Source: Chitinophagaceae bacterium (GTDB taxonomy: Bacteria > Bacteroidota > Bacteroidia > Chitinophagales > Chitinophagaceae). Taken from it: 64,000 nucleotides of DNA. The notes beneath the pieces were generated by a model that saw only the letters and a program-made list of their open reading frames with translations, had not been told where the DNA came from and made no database searches. The stretch covers positions 248,001 through 312,000 of the forward strand of contig JADKAZ010000002.1 of NCBI GenBank assembly GCA_016719015.1, given 5' to 3'. The position numbers and the translations under genes were made by a program. Shown here piece after piece: positions 9,401-16,985 of the stretch (its first letter is position 1; the number at the start of each line of letters is the position of its first letter).

Positions 9401-11208
9401 CCTTTTTCTTTTAAGCCGGACAAGGAGTAAAGACTACCTAATTTACCCCACGCATAGGCTTTGTATTCGTTGTTGTTGGTTCTATATTGATATTCAAGTG
9501 CTTTATGATGTGCATCTATAGCAGAGTCATACATCCCCAGGTTCCAGTAGCATTGGCCTATTTGCGATAGATTATATCCTGCTGTTTCCCATTGCTTCAC
9601 CAACAGGTAATAGTTTATAGTTGTTTTATAATTAATAATGGCTTTCCGGTGTTCGCCCTGTTTTGTCTGGATATAAGCTATGCTTGCCGCTGTAGACATT
9701 ACACTGTTGCCATCCTCTACAGATTGATATGTTTTAATAAGTTCCCTGTAAATTAATTCCGCTTCCTTATTCCTGTTTTGCTTTTCATATACAATAGCGA
9801 TGTTTCGCTGCAACTCTGCCACTTCGGCTGTACTTCCATAGGTACTATTTTTTTTATATTCTTCAATTCCTTTAGTAAAGCTGCTGATAGATTGTTGAAA
9901 ATCTTCAAAAACGAAATAACTATTTCCTTCTTCTTTATATATTCTACCAAGGATATTATTTCGCAGCACATCGTTTTTTAATAAAGTATCTTTTAATAAC
10001 AGCCCTTTCATTGCATCGTAGGCTGCCAAACACTTGCTTTTATCTTTCAATTCCCGCAGGCAGTATGCTCTTTTTAAGTGACATTGATACAATAAATAGT
10101 CCTGGTCAGTTGTATTCCGAAGTACAACGATCCCTGAATCACATAATTGGATTGCTTTTTTAAAATTGCCCTGGTTCTGATAAATCTCTGCTCTTGTTAC
10201 ATAATAAAGTCCGCTTGCAAGCGGCTCATTGATCTGGCCAGCAATGGTTGAAATTGTATTGAAAATACCTTCTGCACCTTTTAGATCGTCATTGTTATAT
10301 TTATCAAGGGCAACACTTACCCAATTGGTAAAATAATTATCGTCAATTATTACTTTTCTATATTCCGCTATTTTCTTTTTTAAAAGGGGAAGATTTCTTG
10401 TTATAGAATTCAGGGTGTCATATACTTCAAAAGCATTTACCGGTGCTTCGCTGACAACCCAGCCTCCAAAAGATTCTGAGAGCTTGAGTTCTTTGCCATA
10501 ATATCCTTTGGTGTACGTTAGTACATATAATAAAAATTGCCTTATATCAACCGGGCTGCATTCCTTCATTACCTGTACAAGATTTTTGCCTTTATACCTG
10601 CCATTTTCAATGAGGCTGGTAAATTGAGGATTGGATGCAGGATCTATCGCTGCCACTGTACTCTTTATGACAAATGACCAGGCATTAAGCATACTATCTT
10701 CAAACTGTTTATCATTTCTATTCCATAAAATATCTGAACTAACAAATGCTCCTCCTTCATTATTTGTAAAAACGACCCCTGACAAGTCAATTTTTCTGAA
10801 CAGCCCCGGATTTTTTGTTTTTACTATAGAAACAGGGAGTTCAATGATATCACCATCCCGGATAAGAAAATTGCTATCTGCTTTTTGGGGATGTTTATTG
10901 ACGATATAAATCCAATAGAAATCAGCCTTGTCAACTTTATCTATTATAAGTCCCGTTCCCAGGCTTGCTTCAGAACGGGGGTCGTCTTTTTTGTAGCCAG
11001 CCTTTATTTCTCCACTTCGGCCTGATATCAAACCATAGTTTTCTTTGGCATACACCAGCCCCATAGCTGTATCAGATTTCTGATACGTTACCCTGTAAAG
11101 GATGAAATGCTTATTGACCGTTTCAGTTTCAAAAGGTTCCTGGCAATAAATCTTACCCGTTATTAAAGTCAGGGAAGCAAGTAGTAGTATTTTAATATAA
11201 TCTCTCAT
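6409..11208 (-). CDS. Giant TPR protein with C-terminal CHAT (caspase-like) domain
   Basis: The 1599-residue protein begins with an export signal (MRDYIKILLLASLTLITG). It has an N-terminal domain of about 280 residues, a long array of TPR-like helical pairs (about 290-1120, with recurring spacings of A..Y..G and Y..A), a charged coiled segment (about 1150-1230, EDLDKAKDILQRKN...) and a C-terminal CHAT domain (about 1290-1599). The CHAT catalytic dyad is visible: His1460 in HFATHG and Cys1510 in LSACETG, with the usual ASLWKVND and YWAPFLLYG blocks. CHAT proteins are caspase-clan peptidases, some of them effectors in defence or signalling. The signal sequence suggests that this one acts outside the cytoplasm. 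Part of its N-terminal domain recurs in the protein at 24380-25117. Confidence 0.9.
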   Translation of the reverse strand: MRDYIKILLLASLTLITGKIYCQEPFETETVNKHFILYRVTYQKSDTAMGLVYAKENYGLISGRSGEIKAGYKKDDPRSEASLGTGLIIDKVDKADFYWIYIVNKHPQKADSNFLIRDGDIIELPVSIVKTKNPGLFRKIDLSGVVFTNNEGGAFVSSDILWNRNDKQFEDSMLNAWSFVIKSTVAAIDPASNPQFTSLIENGRYKGKNLVQVMKECSPVDIRQFLLYVLTYTKGYYGKELKLSESFGGWVVSEAPVNAFEVYDTLNSITRNLPLLKKKIAEYRKVIIDDNYFTNWVSVALDKYNNDDLKGAEGIFNTISTIAGQINEPLASGLYYVTRAEIYQNQGNFKKAIQLCDSGIVVLRNTTDQDYLLYQCHLKRAYCLRELKDKSKCLAAYDAMKGLLLKDTLLKNDVLRNNILGRIYKEEGNSYFVFEDFQQSISSFTKGIEEYKKNSTYGSTAEVAELQRNIAIVYEKQNRNKEAELIYRELIKTYQSVEDGNSVMSTAASIAYIQTKQGEHRKAIINYKTTINYYLLVKQWETAGYNLSQIGQCYWNLGMYDSAIDAHHKALEYQYRTNNNEYKAYAWGKLGSLYSLSGLKEKGLFAQDSALYYAYKGKDTASAINYLLEIGNTFQEAKDDNKALEKYREAEALSKKIKTRSSLLSSIYNLAEYYYQKDTAIAASYYKQAAALALELGDKNKQIYTALSLGLLQNRQLKFANGEVYFKKAFSTARAEQNIYDLAKCYTFIGTAAEIRLQYDSALYYYNRAYHLFDSIQNKQQLAELKVRLGNIYVELFDYARARKEYEAGLQLAIENKNETDKADLYGSLSYLYLMQGNNKVAKEYLDKIKTLCDSTNNATMIASLYISYGNYYSRFFEMAMALDYYRRADSIYLKEGDISNRITCLNNIGNIYLTQRDNDKALSYFTEGMKLSSRSGIINDLDLLLKLNASEALFNKKEYVKALAMANECEKLATKAGANRRLIQTLELKGMITFKQKDYKKARVFLQKVIDTRNNNESNLSNAYLYLGRIAKEEKKYTEGFEFLQQSKSGSEAAEDDNSLWEVLYETGNIYLLSGKKDSAIYNYKKAVEIVSKLSTKLVGSEEEKNKLKTEETKTDLFNKLIATCVQSNQVDDAVYYTNLANLQGIKDKTGEAGIAAQDSKQQEDLDKAKDILQRKNLAKEKLEDEKNKPAGLQNEALVETLAKTIKTAEEDYENYIDDLATKYESIKVGFAESVNPQKFAAYKKSIPDSVACLLYIINQQQLYIFSVTSKETRAVTVELNFEIDSLISTLKRALQLPQSKFSSGSLQQRGLIVNQKENKGIDYADVSSKLYNVLVRPVAEIIDGKKTLCIIPTGRLSLIPFQVLSYKQNNQQRFLIEDFEIFYTSQLEVFYEKNNPVRSVTGLSAFGNPDKTLPDSEKEINNLKTMFGNEHYFIQDSATETKARQSLVKDRFVHFATHGILDYNDFRNSYLVFAGNDQNDAAKNGRLTIREIKSLKIEDCELVTLSACETGVNKEISKGWYISPANSFLVKGVKTVVASLWKVNDEATSILMTEFYKNIEHMSKAEALRQAQISLTRNPKYQHPYYWAPFLLYGSWR

Positions 11209-11285
11209 TTTTTTGGGTAGTAAGCAGCTTGTAAGTTACTTTTATTTTCTTTTTACCATATACCTTTTACAGGGTATTCAAAGTA

Positions 11286-11768
11286 ATGCAAATGGAAGTA
11301 AATAAACAGGTTATTGAAAATTTTTATACTGCTTTTCAACAACTGGATTACACGGCAATGAATAGCTGTTATAGTGACGAAATTGTCTTCAGCGACCCTG
11401 CTTTTGGTTTTTTAAGGGGAGAAGAGGTTAAATATATGTGGGAAATGTTATGTAAGAATGCCAAAGATTTTTCTTTGACTTTTTCCAATATACAATTACT
11501 GGATGATGAATATGCGACTTGCAATTGGGTAGCGACTTATACTTTTTCCAAAACAGGCAGAAAAGTGGTGAATCATATCAAGGCGTTTATGAAATTGAAA
11601 GATGGGAAGATCATTGAACACAGCGATGCTTTCAAACTGAGTAAATGGGCTGCCCAGGCTCTTGGATTTAAAGGCGAATTATTGGGATGGACTGGTTTTT
11701 TGAAACGAAAGATTCAAAAGAATGCGAGAATGAATTTGATAAAATTTATAGAAGCAAAGGGTGAATAG
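11286..11768 (+). CDS. NTF2-like/SnoaL-fold protein
   Basis: This 160-residue cytoplasmic protein has an N-terminal helix-rich VIENFYTAFQQLDYTAMNSCY, a pattern of the SnoaL/NTF2-like superfamily, followed by alternating beta strands (CNWVATYTF, HIKAFMKLKDGKI). The final 30 residues are basic. Members are small cone-fold proteins that act as isomerases, hydrolases or carriers, and nothing here fixes the ligand. The gene is divergent from the CHAT gene with a 77-base gap. An ATG two codons in (MEVNKQ) is an alternative start. Confidence 0.75.
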   Translation: MQMEVNKQVIENFYTAFQQLDYTAMNSCYSDEIVFSDPAFGFLRGEEVKYMWEMLCKNAKDFSLTFSNIQLLDDEYATCNWVATYTFSKTGRKVVNHIKAFMKLKDGKIIEHSDAFKLSKWAAQALGFKGELLGWTGFLKRKIQKNARMNLIKFIEAKGE

Positions 11769-11837
11769 TGAATTGTCAATGGTGAATAGTTTACTGAATG
11801 TTAAGACTCCACTGACAATTCACCATTCACAATTGAC
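11768..11837. terminator. Inverted repeat between convergent genes; likely bidirectional terminator
   Basis: The arms at 11768-11790 (GTGAATTGTCAATGGTGAAT...) and 11815-11837 (ACAATTCACCATTCACAATT...) are complementary at about 20 of 23 positions. They fill the whole gap between the NTF2-like stop and the pirin stop. The GTGAATTGT-type word resembles intergenic repeats seen in Bacteroidota and cyanobacteria, so it may also be a repeat-family relic. Confidence 0.6.
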
Positions 11838-12716
11838 CTAATCTTCCAGCACTCCGAATTTACCCCGGTTAACAGCCTCAATGGCTTCTTCCACTTCCTG
11901 CCAGGTATTCATTAGAAAAGGGCCATAGGCTGCAATAGGTTCATCAATCGGTTCGCCGGATAAAACAAGTATGATGGTATCATCTGTTGCTTCAATTTCT
12001 ATTTCCCCGCCATCGTTATTAAATAAAACAAAGTGGTCAGTAGCTACATGACTACCGTTCATTTTTGCAGTTCCTTCGGTTACAAGGAGACCAGTGTTAT
12101 AATTTGAAGGAAAATTTAGTATGGCCGTTGCTCCTTTTTTCAATCTTGCATTATATACTTCCATCGGGGTGAAAGTAGTTGCAGGCCCCTTTGTGCCATT
12201 ATATTCCCCGGCAATTACTTCAATAAAACTTTGTTTATCTGACATGTAATGCCTGCCCATTATAGCATTGGTGATTTCCTGGTACTTGGGTGTTGTTTTC
12301 TTATCCTTTGCAGGAAGATTAACCCACAACTGCACCATCTGGAAGGGACCGCCTGTTTTACTGAATCCTTTTTCATGATATTCTTTGTGCAATAAACCAG
12401 AACCCGCAGTCATCCATTGCACATCGCCTTCGCCGATGATGCCGCTATTGCCTGCACTGTCGTGATGGGCAATTTTACCATGATATGCTATCGTAACTGT
12501 TTCAAAACCTGCATGGGGATGAACACCCACACCTCTGGGTTCTATGGAAGGTGAGAATTCGATCTTAGCACCATAATCCATCATAAAGAATGGACTCATT
12601 CTTTTTTTATCAATCAGCCTGCCTCCGGGGAAAAAACTATGTACCCGAAAACCATCACCAACCATATGAGGGGGTGGGGGGGCTATTATTGCTTCAATTG
12701 TTTTCTTAGTGCTCAT
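11838..12716 (-). CDS. Pirin family protein
   Basis: The 292-residue bicupin has HPHAGFETVTIAYHG near residue 70, which carries the metal-binding His set of the N-terminal cupin. It is followed by GDVQWMTAGSGLLHKEYHE, the typical pirin block with the remaining ligands. Pirins are iron-binding proteins, and some act as quercetin dioxygenases or redox-linked regulators. It lies 10 bases after the second pirin gene (12727-13443), so the two are co-transcribed. The N-terminus contains PPPPHMVGDGFRVHSFFPG. Substrate is unknown. Confidence 0.9.
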   Translation of the reverse strand: MSTKKTIEAIIAPPPPHMVGDGFRVHSFFPGGRLIDKKRMSPFFMMDYGAKIEFSPSIEPRGVGVHPHAGFETVTIAYHGKIAHHDSAGNSGIIGEGDVQWMTAGSGLLHKEYHEKGFSKTGGPFQMVQLWVNLPAKDKKTTPKYQEITNAIMGRHYMSDKQSFIEVIAGEYNGTKGPATTFTPMEVYNARLKKGATAILNFPSNYNTGLLVTEGTAKMNGSHVATDHFVLFNNDGGEIEIEATDDTIILVLSGEPIDEPIAAYGPFLMNTWQEVEEAIEAVNRGKFGVLED

Positions 12717-12726
12717 ACAATTCCTT

Positions 12727-13443
12727 TTAATTTAACATTGGCACTTCCATTAATAAGATTTCGGAAGTTGAATCTGCTTTGATCTCTAATTTGTCAGCAT
12801 TTGTGATACCTAAGCCATCCCTGCGGCTCAGGTGTTCTCCGTTTATAGTAACATCTCCTTCAAATACAAATGCATAAACGCCGTTGCTTTTATTTTTAAG
12901 CTCATAAACTGTGGCAAAACCTTTATCCAATTTTCCGAGGCTAAACCAGGCATCCTGGTGAATTTGCACACCGCCATCATTGGTGCCAATGGGAGAGACA
13001 ACAGTCAGCAGTTTATTTTGCTTGTCCGAATCAGAAAAACTTTTCTGATCATACCGCGGTGTTACATTTTTCTCATTGGGGAATACCCATATCTGGAAAA
13101 ATTTTACCGGCTTGTCATGGTTCTTATTTTTCTCTCCGTGTTGTATGCCCGTGCCAGCACTCATCACCTGCACATCACCCTGGCGGATAACCTGTTTGTT
13201 ACCCATACTATCAAAATGCTCAAGGTCCCCGGAAGTTGGGATAGATATAATTTCCATATTGTCATGCGGATGGGTACCAAAACCCATCCCACCTGCAACC
13301 GTGTCGTCATTTAATACCCTTAATGCGCCAAAGTGAATTTTTTGTGGATCATGGTAGCTTGCAAAACTAAATGTGTGAAATGAATCTAACCATCCATGAT
13401 TTGCATGGCCTCTTGTGTTGGCTTTGTGAAGAATGGTTTTCAT
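12727..13443 (-). CDS. Pirin-like bicupin (YhhW/quercetinase type)
   Basis: This 238-residue protein is shorter than its downstream neighbour. It has the YhhW-type N-terminus (RGHANHGWLDSFHTFSFA) and the metal-binding cupin block GTHPHDNMEIISIP, then GDVQVMSAGTGIQHGEKN. E. coli YhhW, a member of this type, has quercetin 2,3-dioxygenase activity in vitro. Tandem pirins of the two subtypes are most simply paralogues with different partners. An FMN reductase gene upstream on the same strand makes a redox or quinone-stress role plausible, but this is inference. Confidence 0.9.
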   Translation of the reverse strand: MKTILHKANTRGHANHGWLDSFHTFSFASYHDPQKIHFGALRVLNDDTVAGGMGFGTHPHDNMEIISIPTSGDLEHFDSMGNKQVIRQGDVQVMSAGTGIQHGEKNKNHDKPVKFFQIWVFPNEKNVTPRYDQKSFSDSDKQNKLLTVVSPIGTNDGGVQIHQDAWFSLGKLDKGFATVYELKNKSNGVYAFVFEGDVTINGEHLSRRDGLGITNADKLEIKADSTSEILLMEVPMLN

Positions 13444-13611
13444 GTTGAACTCCTTTGCCCCTGCTAATTTTCTTTAGTGCAAGATTCTTTATTCCCTAAA
13501 GGGTGATATCAGAAACTCACTTTTTATAAGGGCAATTTTATATAAAGAAATAATGTTTTTAAAATTTTACATTAAGTAAATTTTTACTCTCCTTTTGGGG
13601 GGTAGTGAATT

Positions 13612-14178
13612 TTAATTTTTAAAACTCTCAACCGGGGTTTCCACTACTTTCTCCGACAACCACAAAAACTCAGTTACGAAATTATGAACTGCATTTTGGA
13701 AGCTTTCGTCAACCAGATCACCGTCGGGGCTGAACTTTTTGTCCACTCCCGGGATAATCAGCATATAAGGTGATGTGATACCAAACAAAGCCGGGGTCAA
13801 TAGAAGTAATTGTTGCGAGGCCCTCATACCACCCATCGCTCCGGGAGACGCCGTTACAATTCCAAAGGGTTTGCGATGTCTTTTTGGAAAGTGATCTAAT
13901 AGATTCTTCATCGCAGGGGAGTAGCTGCCATTATATTCTGGTGTCACCAGTATATATGCATCGGCATTAAAGATTCTCTCTGCCAGGGGTTGAAATTCAA
14001 CAGGTGCTTTTTCCGGTGACACCCAGACTGATTGTACTGCAGGGATGTTCCAATCTTTCATAGCAATAATATCTGCTTCATGACTGCTATTCTGACTCAA
14101 CCAATTTTTAAGATGTAATGCTACACGATGGGTGACACTCGCTGTTCTGGGACTTCCTGATATAATCTCTATTTTCAT
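13612..14178 (-). CDS. NAD(P)H-dependent FMN reductase family flavoprotein
   Basis: The 188-residue flavodoxin-fold protein has the N-terminal phosphate loop IISGSPRTASVTHRVA and the flavin-contacting TPEYNGSYSPAMKNLLDH block that defines the NADPH-dependent FMN reductase/azoreductase (SsuE/YieF-like) group. It is cytoplasmic and uses NAD(P)H to reduce flavin, quinones or azo compounds. It is upstream of two pirins on the same strand with a 168-base gap, so it may have its own transcript. It is divergent from the aspartylglucosaminidase gene. Confidence 0.88.
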   Translation of the reverse strand: MKIEIISGSPRTASVTHRVALHLKNWLSQNSSHEADIIAMKDWNIPAVQSVWVSPEKAPVEFQPLAERIFNADAYILVTPEYNGSYSPAMKNLLDHFPKRHRKPFGIVTASPGAMGGMRASQQLLLLTPALFGITSPYMLIIPGVDKKFSPDGDLVDESFQNAVHNFVTEFLWLSEKVVETPVESFKN

Positions 14179-14331
14179 TTTTCCATTTTTATAATGTAAA
14201 GATATATAATCAATGTTTAAACATCAAATATTTTTTCTTTCAAGTTTGTTAAGGTTTAGGGCATAATTTCTTTTCAGTATGCCTAAATACTGTGCCTGAT
14301 GCTTAATTTCGGATATATCAACATCAACAAC

Positions 14332-15369
14332 ATGATTAACAGGAGAAAGTTTATTAAGGCATCGGCTTTTACTGGTTTCGCAAGTGCATTGGGAAGTAAG
14401 CTGTTAGCTGCGGAAACAGTGGTAAATGTAAAAGGCAAACCCGTTGTTATCTCTACCTGGGATGCAGGTTTACGGGCCAACAAAGGAGCCTGGGAAATAT
14501 TGGGAAAGGGGGGCAGAGCTTTGGATGCGGTAGAAAAAGGAGTAATGGTGACAGAAGATGAGCAAAACTGCTGTGTGGGATTAGGTGCAAACCCCGATAG
14601 AGATGGATTTGTAACGCTGGATGCCTGTATTATGGATGAAAATTTTAATTGTGGCAGTGTCGCATTTTTAGAACGAATAAAACACCCGGTAGCTGTTGCA
14701 CGACGGGTGATGGAGAAAACGCCTCATGTAATGTTGGTAGGAAGCGGCGCACAACAATTTGCTGTTGCGGAAGGGTTTTTATTGGAAGAACAAAAATTGT
14801 CGAAAGATGCCCAAAAAAATTATGAGAACTGGTTAAAGAAATCGGAGTATAAACCACCGGCCATTAATGTGGAGCAGAAAAAGAACCACGGACCATTTGC
14901 ACCATATAAATTAGAGAATGGAGAATGGAATCATGATACAATTGGTATGGTGGCTATGGATACAAATGGCAACCTGAGTGGAAGTTGCACTACCAGCGGT
15001 GCAGGATTTAAAATGCGGGGTAGGCTAGGCGACTCGCCAATTATTGGTGCAGGTTTATATGTAGATAACGAAGTGGGTGCCTGTACAGCTACTGGACAGG
15101 GGGAAGATGTGATAAGAGTCGCAGGTTCTCATTCGGTGGTGGAATTAATGAGACAGGGATTATCGCCGGAAGCAGCCTGTAAAAAAATTGTAGAACGCAT
15201 TATTAAAATAAAAGGAGCGAAGGCTATGGATATACAAGTGGCATTCCTTGCAGTTAATAAAAAAGGACAGGTGGGGGCATATTCAATTCATAGTGGGTTT
15301 CAATATGCTATTAAAACAAACGATGTCGAGAAACTGGTGAATGCAAAAAGTATATACCTAAAAAAATAA
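14332..15369 (+). CDS. N4-(beta-N-acetylglucosaminyl)-L-asparaginase, Tat-like signal
   Basis: This is an Ntn-hydrolase of the aspartylglucosaminidase/isoaspartyl peptidase family. The self-cleavage site is HDTIGMVAMD, with the Thr at about residue 203 becoming the N-terminal nucleophile of the beta chain. GAGLYVDNEVGACTATGQGE and GRLGDSPIIGAG are typical beta-chain blocks. I place the start at 14332 because it gives MINRRKFIKASAF, a twin-arginine-type signal; an ATG 33 bases upstream (14299) would bury it. It probably releases GlcNAc-linked Asn from glycopeptides in the periplasm, matching the GlcNAc functions near position 1-6300. cutC follows after 12 bases. Confidence 0.92.
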   Translation: MINRRKFIKASAFTGFASALGSKLLAAETVVNVKGKPVVISTWDAGLRANKGAWEILGKGGRALDAVEKGVMVTEDEQNCCVGLGANPDRDGFVTLDACIMDENFNCGSVAFLERIKHPVAVARRVMEKTPHVMLVGSGAQQFAVAEGFLLEEQKLSKDAQKNYENWLKKSEYKPPAINVEQKKNHGPFAPYKLENGEWNHDTIGMVAMDTNGNLSGSCTTSGAGFKMRGRLGDSPIIGAGLYVDNEVGACTATGQGEDVIRVAGSHSVVELMRQGLSPEAACKKIVERIIKIKGAKAMDIQVAFLAVNKKGQVGAYSIHSGFQYAIKTNDVEKLVNAKSIYLKK

Positions 15370-15381
15370 AATAACACCAAC

Positions 15382-16119
15382 GTGGAAGAAAAAAAATATA
15401 TTATTGAAATTGCTACCTCTGATTTTACAACCACTCAATCAGCAGTGGAAGGTGGAGCTGACAGGATTGAATTGTGCGCCAATCTTGCCGAAGGAGGAAC
15501 GACTCCTCCTTATGGCATCATTAAACAATGCCGTAACGCATTCAATGTTGATATTTATCCTATCATTCGACCAAGAGGGGGTGATTTTTTATATACTGAT
15601 GATGAATTTAATATCATGATTGAAGATATTAAGGTCTGTAAAAAGCTCAATTGTGATGGTATAGTTATTGGTCTCCTTAATAGTGACGGAAGTATTGATA
15701 CTAAAAGAACATCTTATTTAGTTGATATAGCTTATCCCAAAGGTGTTACTTTTCACCGGGCATTTGACAGATGTAAAGATCCGTTTGAGGCACTGGAGCA
15801 GTTAATTGAAATTGGCTGTGAAAGAATTTTGACTTCCGGTCAGCAACCTTCTGTTGTGGATGGAGTTGATTTAGTGACAGAGCTAAATAAAATAGCTGCA
15901 GACCGGACTATCATAATGCCGGGCAGTGGAGTTAGAAAAGAGAATATTAAAATGCTGGTGGAGAAAACGGGTTGTACAGAATTTCATTCATCCTTGAGAG
16001 GTAAGACGGCCAGTAAAATGAATTTTATACATCCGGGGTTTAAAGATTCTGCGGAGAGTTATATGAATAATTCAATTGAAGCGGAAGAGGTAAGGGCTTT
16101 ACGAAACTCATTAATTTAA
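15382..16119 (+). CDS. cutC: CutC family TIM-barrel protein
   Basis: The 245-residue protein starts at a GTG. It carries the family signatures ELCANLAEGGTTPPYG, IRPRGGDFLY, GLLNSDGSID, TFHRAFD and ILTSGQQ. The family was named for copper tolerance, but the E. coli copper phenotype was later traced to the small RNA MicL encoded inside cutC, so the copper label is doubtful. Here it follows an aspartylglucosaminidase closely, which hints at a sugar or glycopeptide-related role. Its last 4 bases overlap the end of the convergent isomerase gene. Confidence 0.9.
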   Translation: MEEKKYIIEIATSDFTTTQSAVEGGADRIELCANLAEGGTTPPYGIIKQCRNAFNVDIYPIIRPRGGDFLYTDDEFNIMIEDIKVCKKLNCDGIVIGLLNSDGSIDTKRTSYLVDIAYPKGVTFHRAFDRCKDPFEALEQLIEIGCERILTSGQQPSVVDGVDLVTELNKIAADRTIIMPGSGVRKENIKMLVEKTGCTEFHSSLRGKTASKMNFIHPGFKDSAESYMNNSIEAEEVRALRNSLI

Positions 16120-16985
16120 ATTTTCAATCTCCGCATATACTCCGCATTCGCTTCTGCACTCTTCATCGGTGTTGAAGCAGGGTAATACTCCTGCTCAACA
16201 ATAAAATATTCCATTCCGTTTTCTTTTGCCGTTTTTAAAACAGATGGCCAGTTGATAGAACCAGTGCCGAGGTCAACAGAGTTTTGACCATTGTTGGTGC
16301 CCGCAGTTTTGCTACGATCTTTTACATGGCAAAGACGAAAACGGTTTTTATATTTTTTCAGCCAGCCTTCAACATCTTCCCCGGCTGCAACTACCCAATA
16401 CATATCCAGTTCATAATCCACCAACGATGGGTCGGTGATGCTCATCATTACATCCTGCGGTAATTGCCCGTCTATGGGTTTAAAAGAATAATCATGGTTA
16501 TGATAGGCGAAACGGATGCCGTTGCTCTTGCATATTTCACCTTTCTTATTAAAAGTGTCGGCCGCTTTTTTATAATCATCTATTGTTTTTTGCGGGCCAA
16601 GCCAGGGGCAGATTAAATATTTCATACCGATAGCTGCAGCTTCGGCAGCTTTCTTTTCAAAATCTTTATTAATATCTGAATGACTGGCGATGATCTTCAT
16701 GCCCAGGTCATCCATATATTTTTTAAAATCCATATTGCTCATTCCCCAAAACATACCGTTTGGTCCTTCATAGCTTTCAATCTGCCTATAACCAAAAGAA
16801 GCTACCTGTTGCAAAACTCCTTTCGGGTCTTTCGGCAAATCATCCCGAAGTGTATATAATTGCAGGCCGAACGTTTTAAGTTTTCGGGTATCATCTCCGA
16901 TAGAGAAATTATCGGACAGAGGTGATAATGCCAATGCCCCGGCTGCAGCAGTTCCTAATTGTAAAAATTTTTTTCTGTTATACAT
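16116..16985 (-). CDS. Sugar phosphate isomerase/epimerase-type TIM barrel with export signal
   Basis: The 289-residue xylose-isomerase-like (AP endonuclease 2 superfamily) protein starts MYNRKKFLQLGTAAAGALALSP, a Tat-like signal with an Arg-Lys pair, so it is probably exported. Metal-ligand segments are visible: HNHDYSF, DPSLVDYELDMYW, CHVKDRS and FIVEQEYYP. Exported members occur widely in Bacteroidota sugar loci, often as epimerases, isomerases or keto-glycoside-acting enzymes. It overlaps the MFS gene by 8 bases, so it is its downstream operon partner. Confidence 0.85.
   Translation of the reverse strand: MYNRKKFLQLGTAAAGALALSPLSDNFSIGDDTRKLKTFGLQLYTLRDDLPKDPKGVLQQVASFGYRQIESYEGPNGMFWGMSNMDFKKYMDDLGMKIIASHSDINKDFEKKAAEAAAIGMKYLICPWLGPQKTIDDYKKAADTFNKKGEICKSNGIRFAYHNHDYSFKPIDGQLPQDVMMSITDPSLVDYELDMYWVVAAGEDVEGWLKKYKNRFRLCHVKDRSKTAGTNNGQNSVDLGTGSINWPSVLKTAKENGMEYFIVEQEYYPASTPMKSAEANAEYMRRLKI

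Noticed and set aside
14299..14331. Upstream ATG for the aspartylglucosaminidase
   Set aside because: It would add 11 residues before a clear twin-arginine-type signal, making the signal internal.
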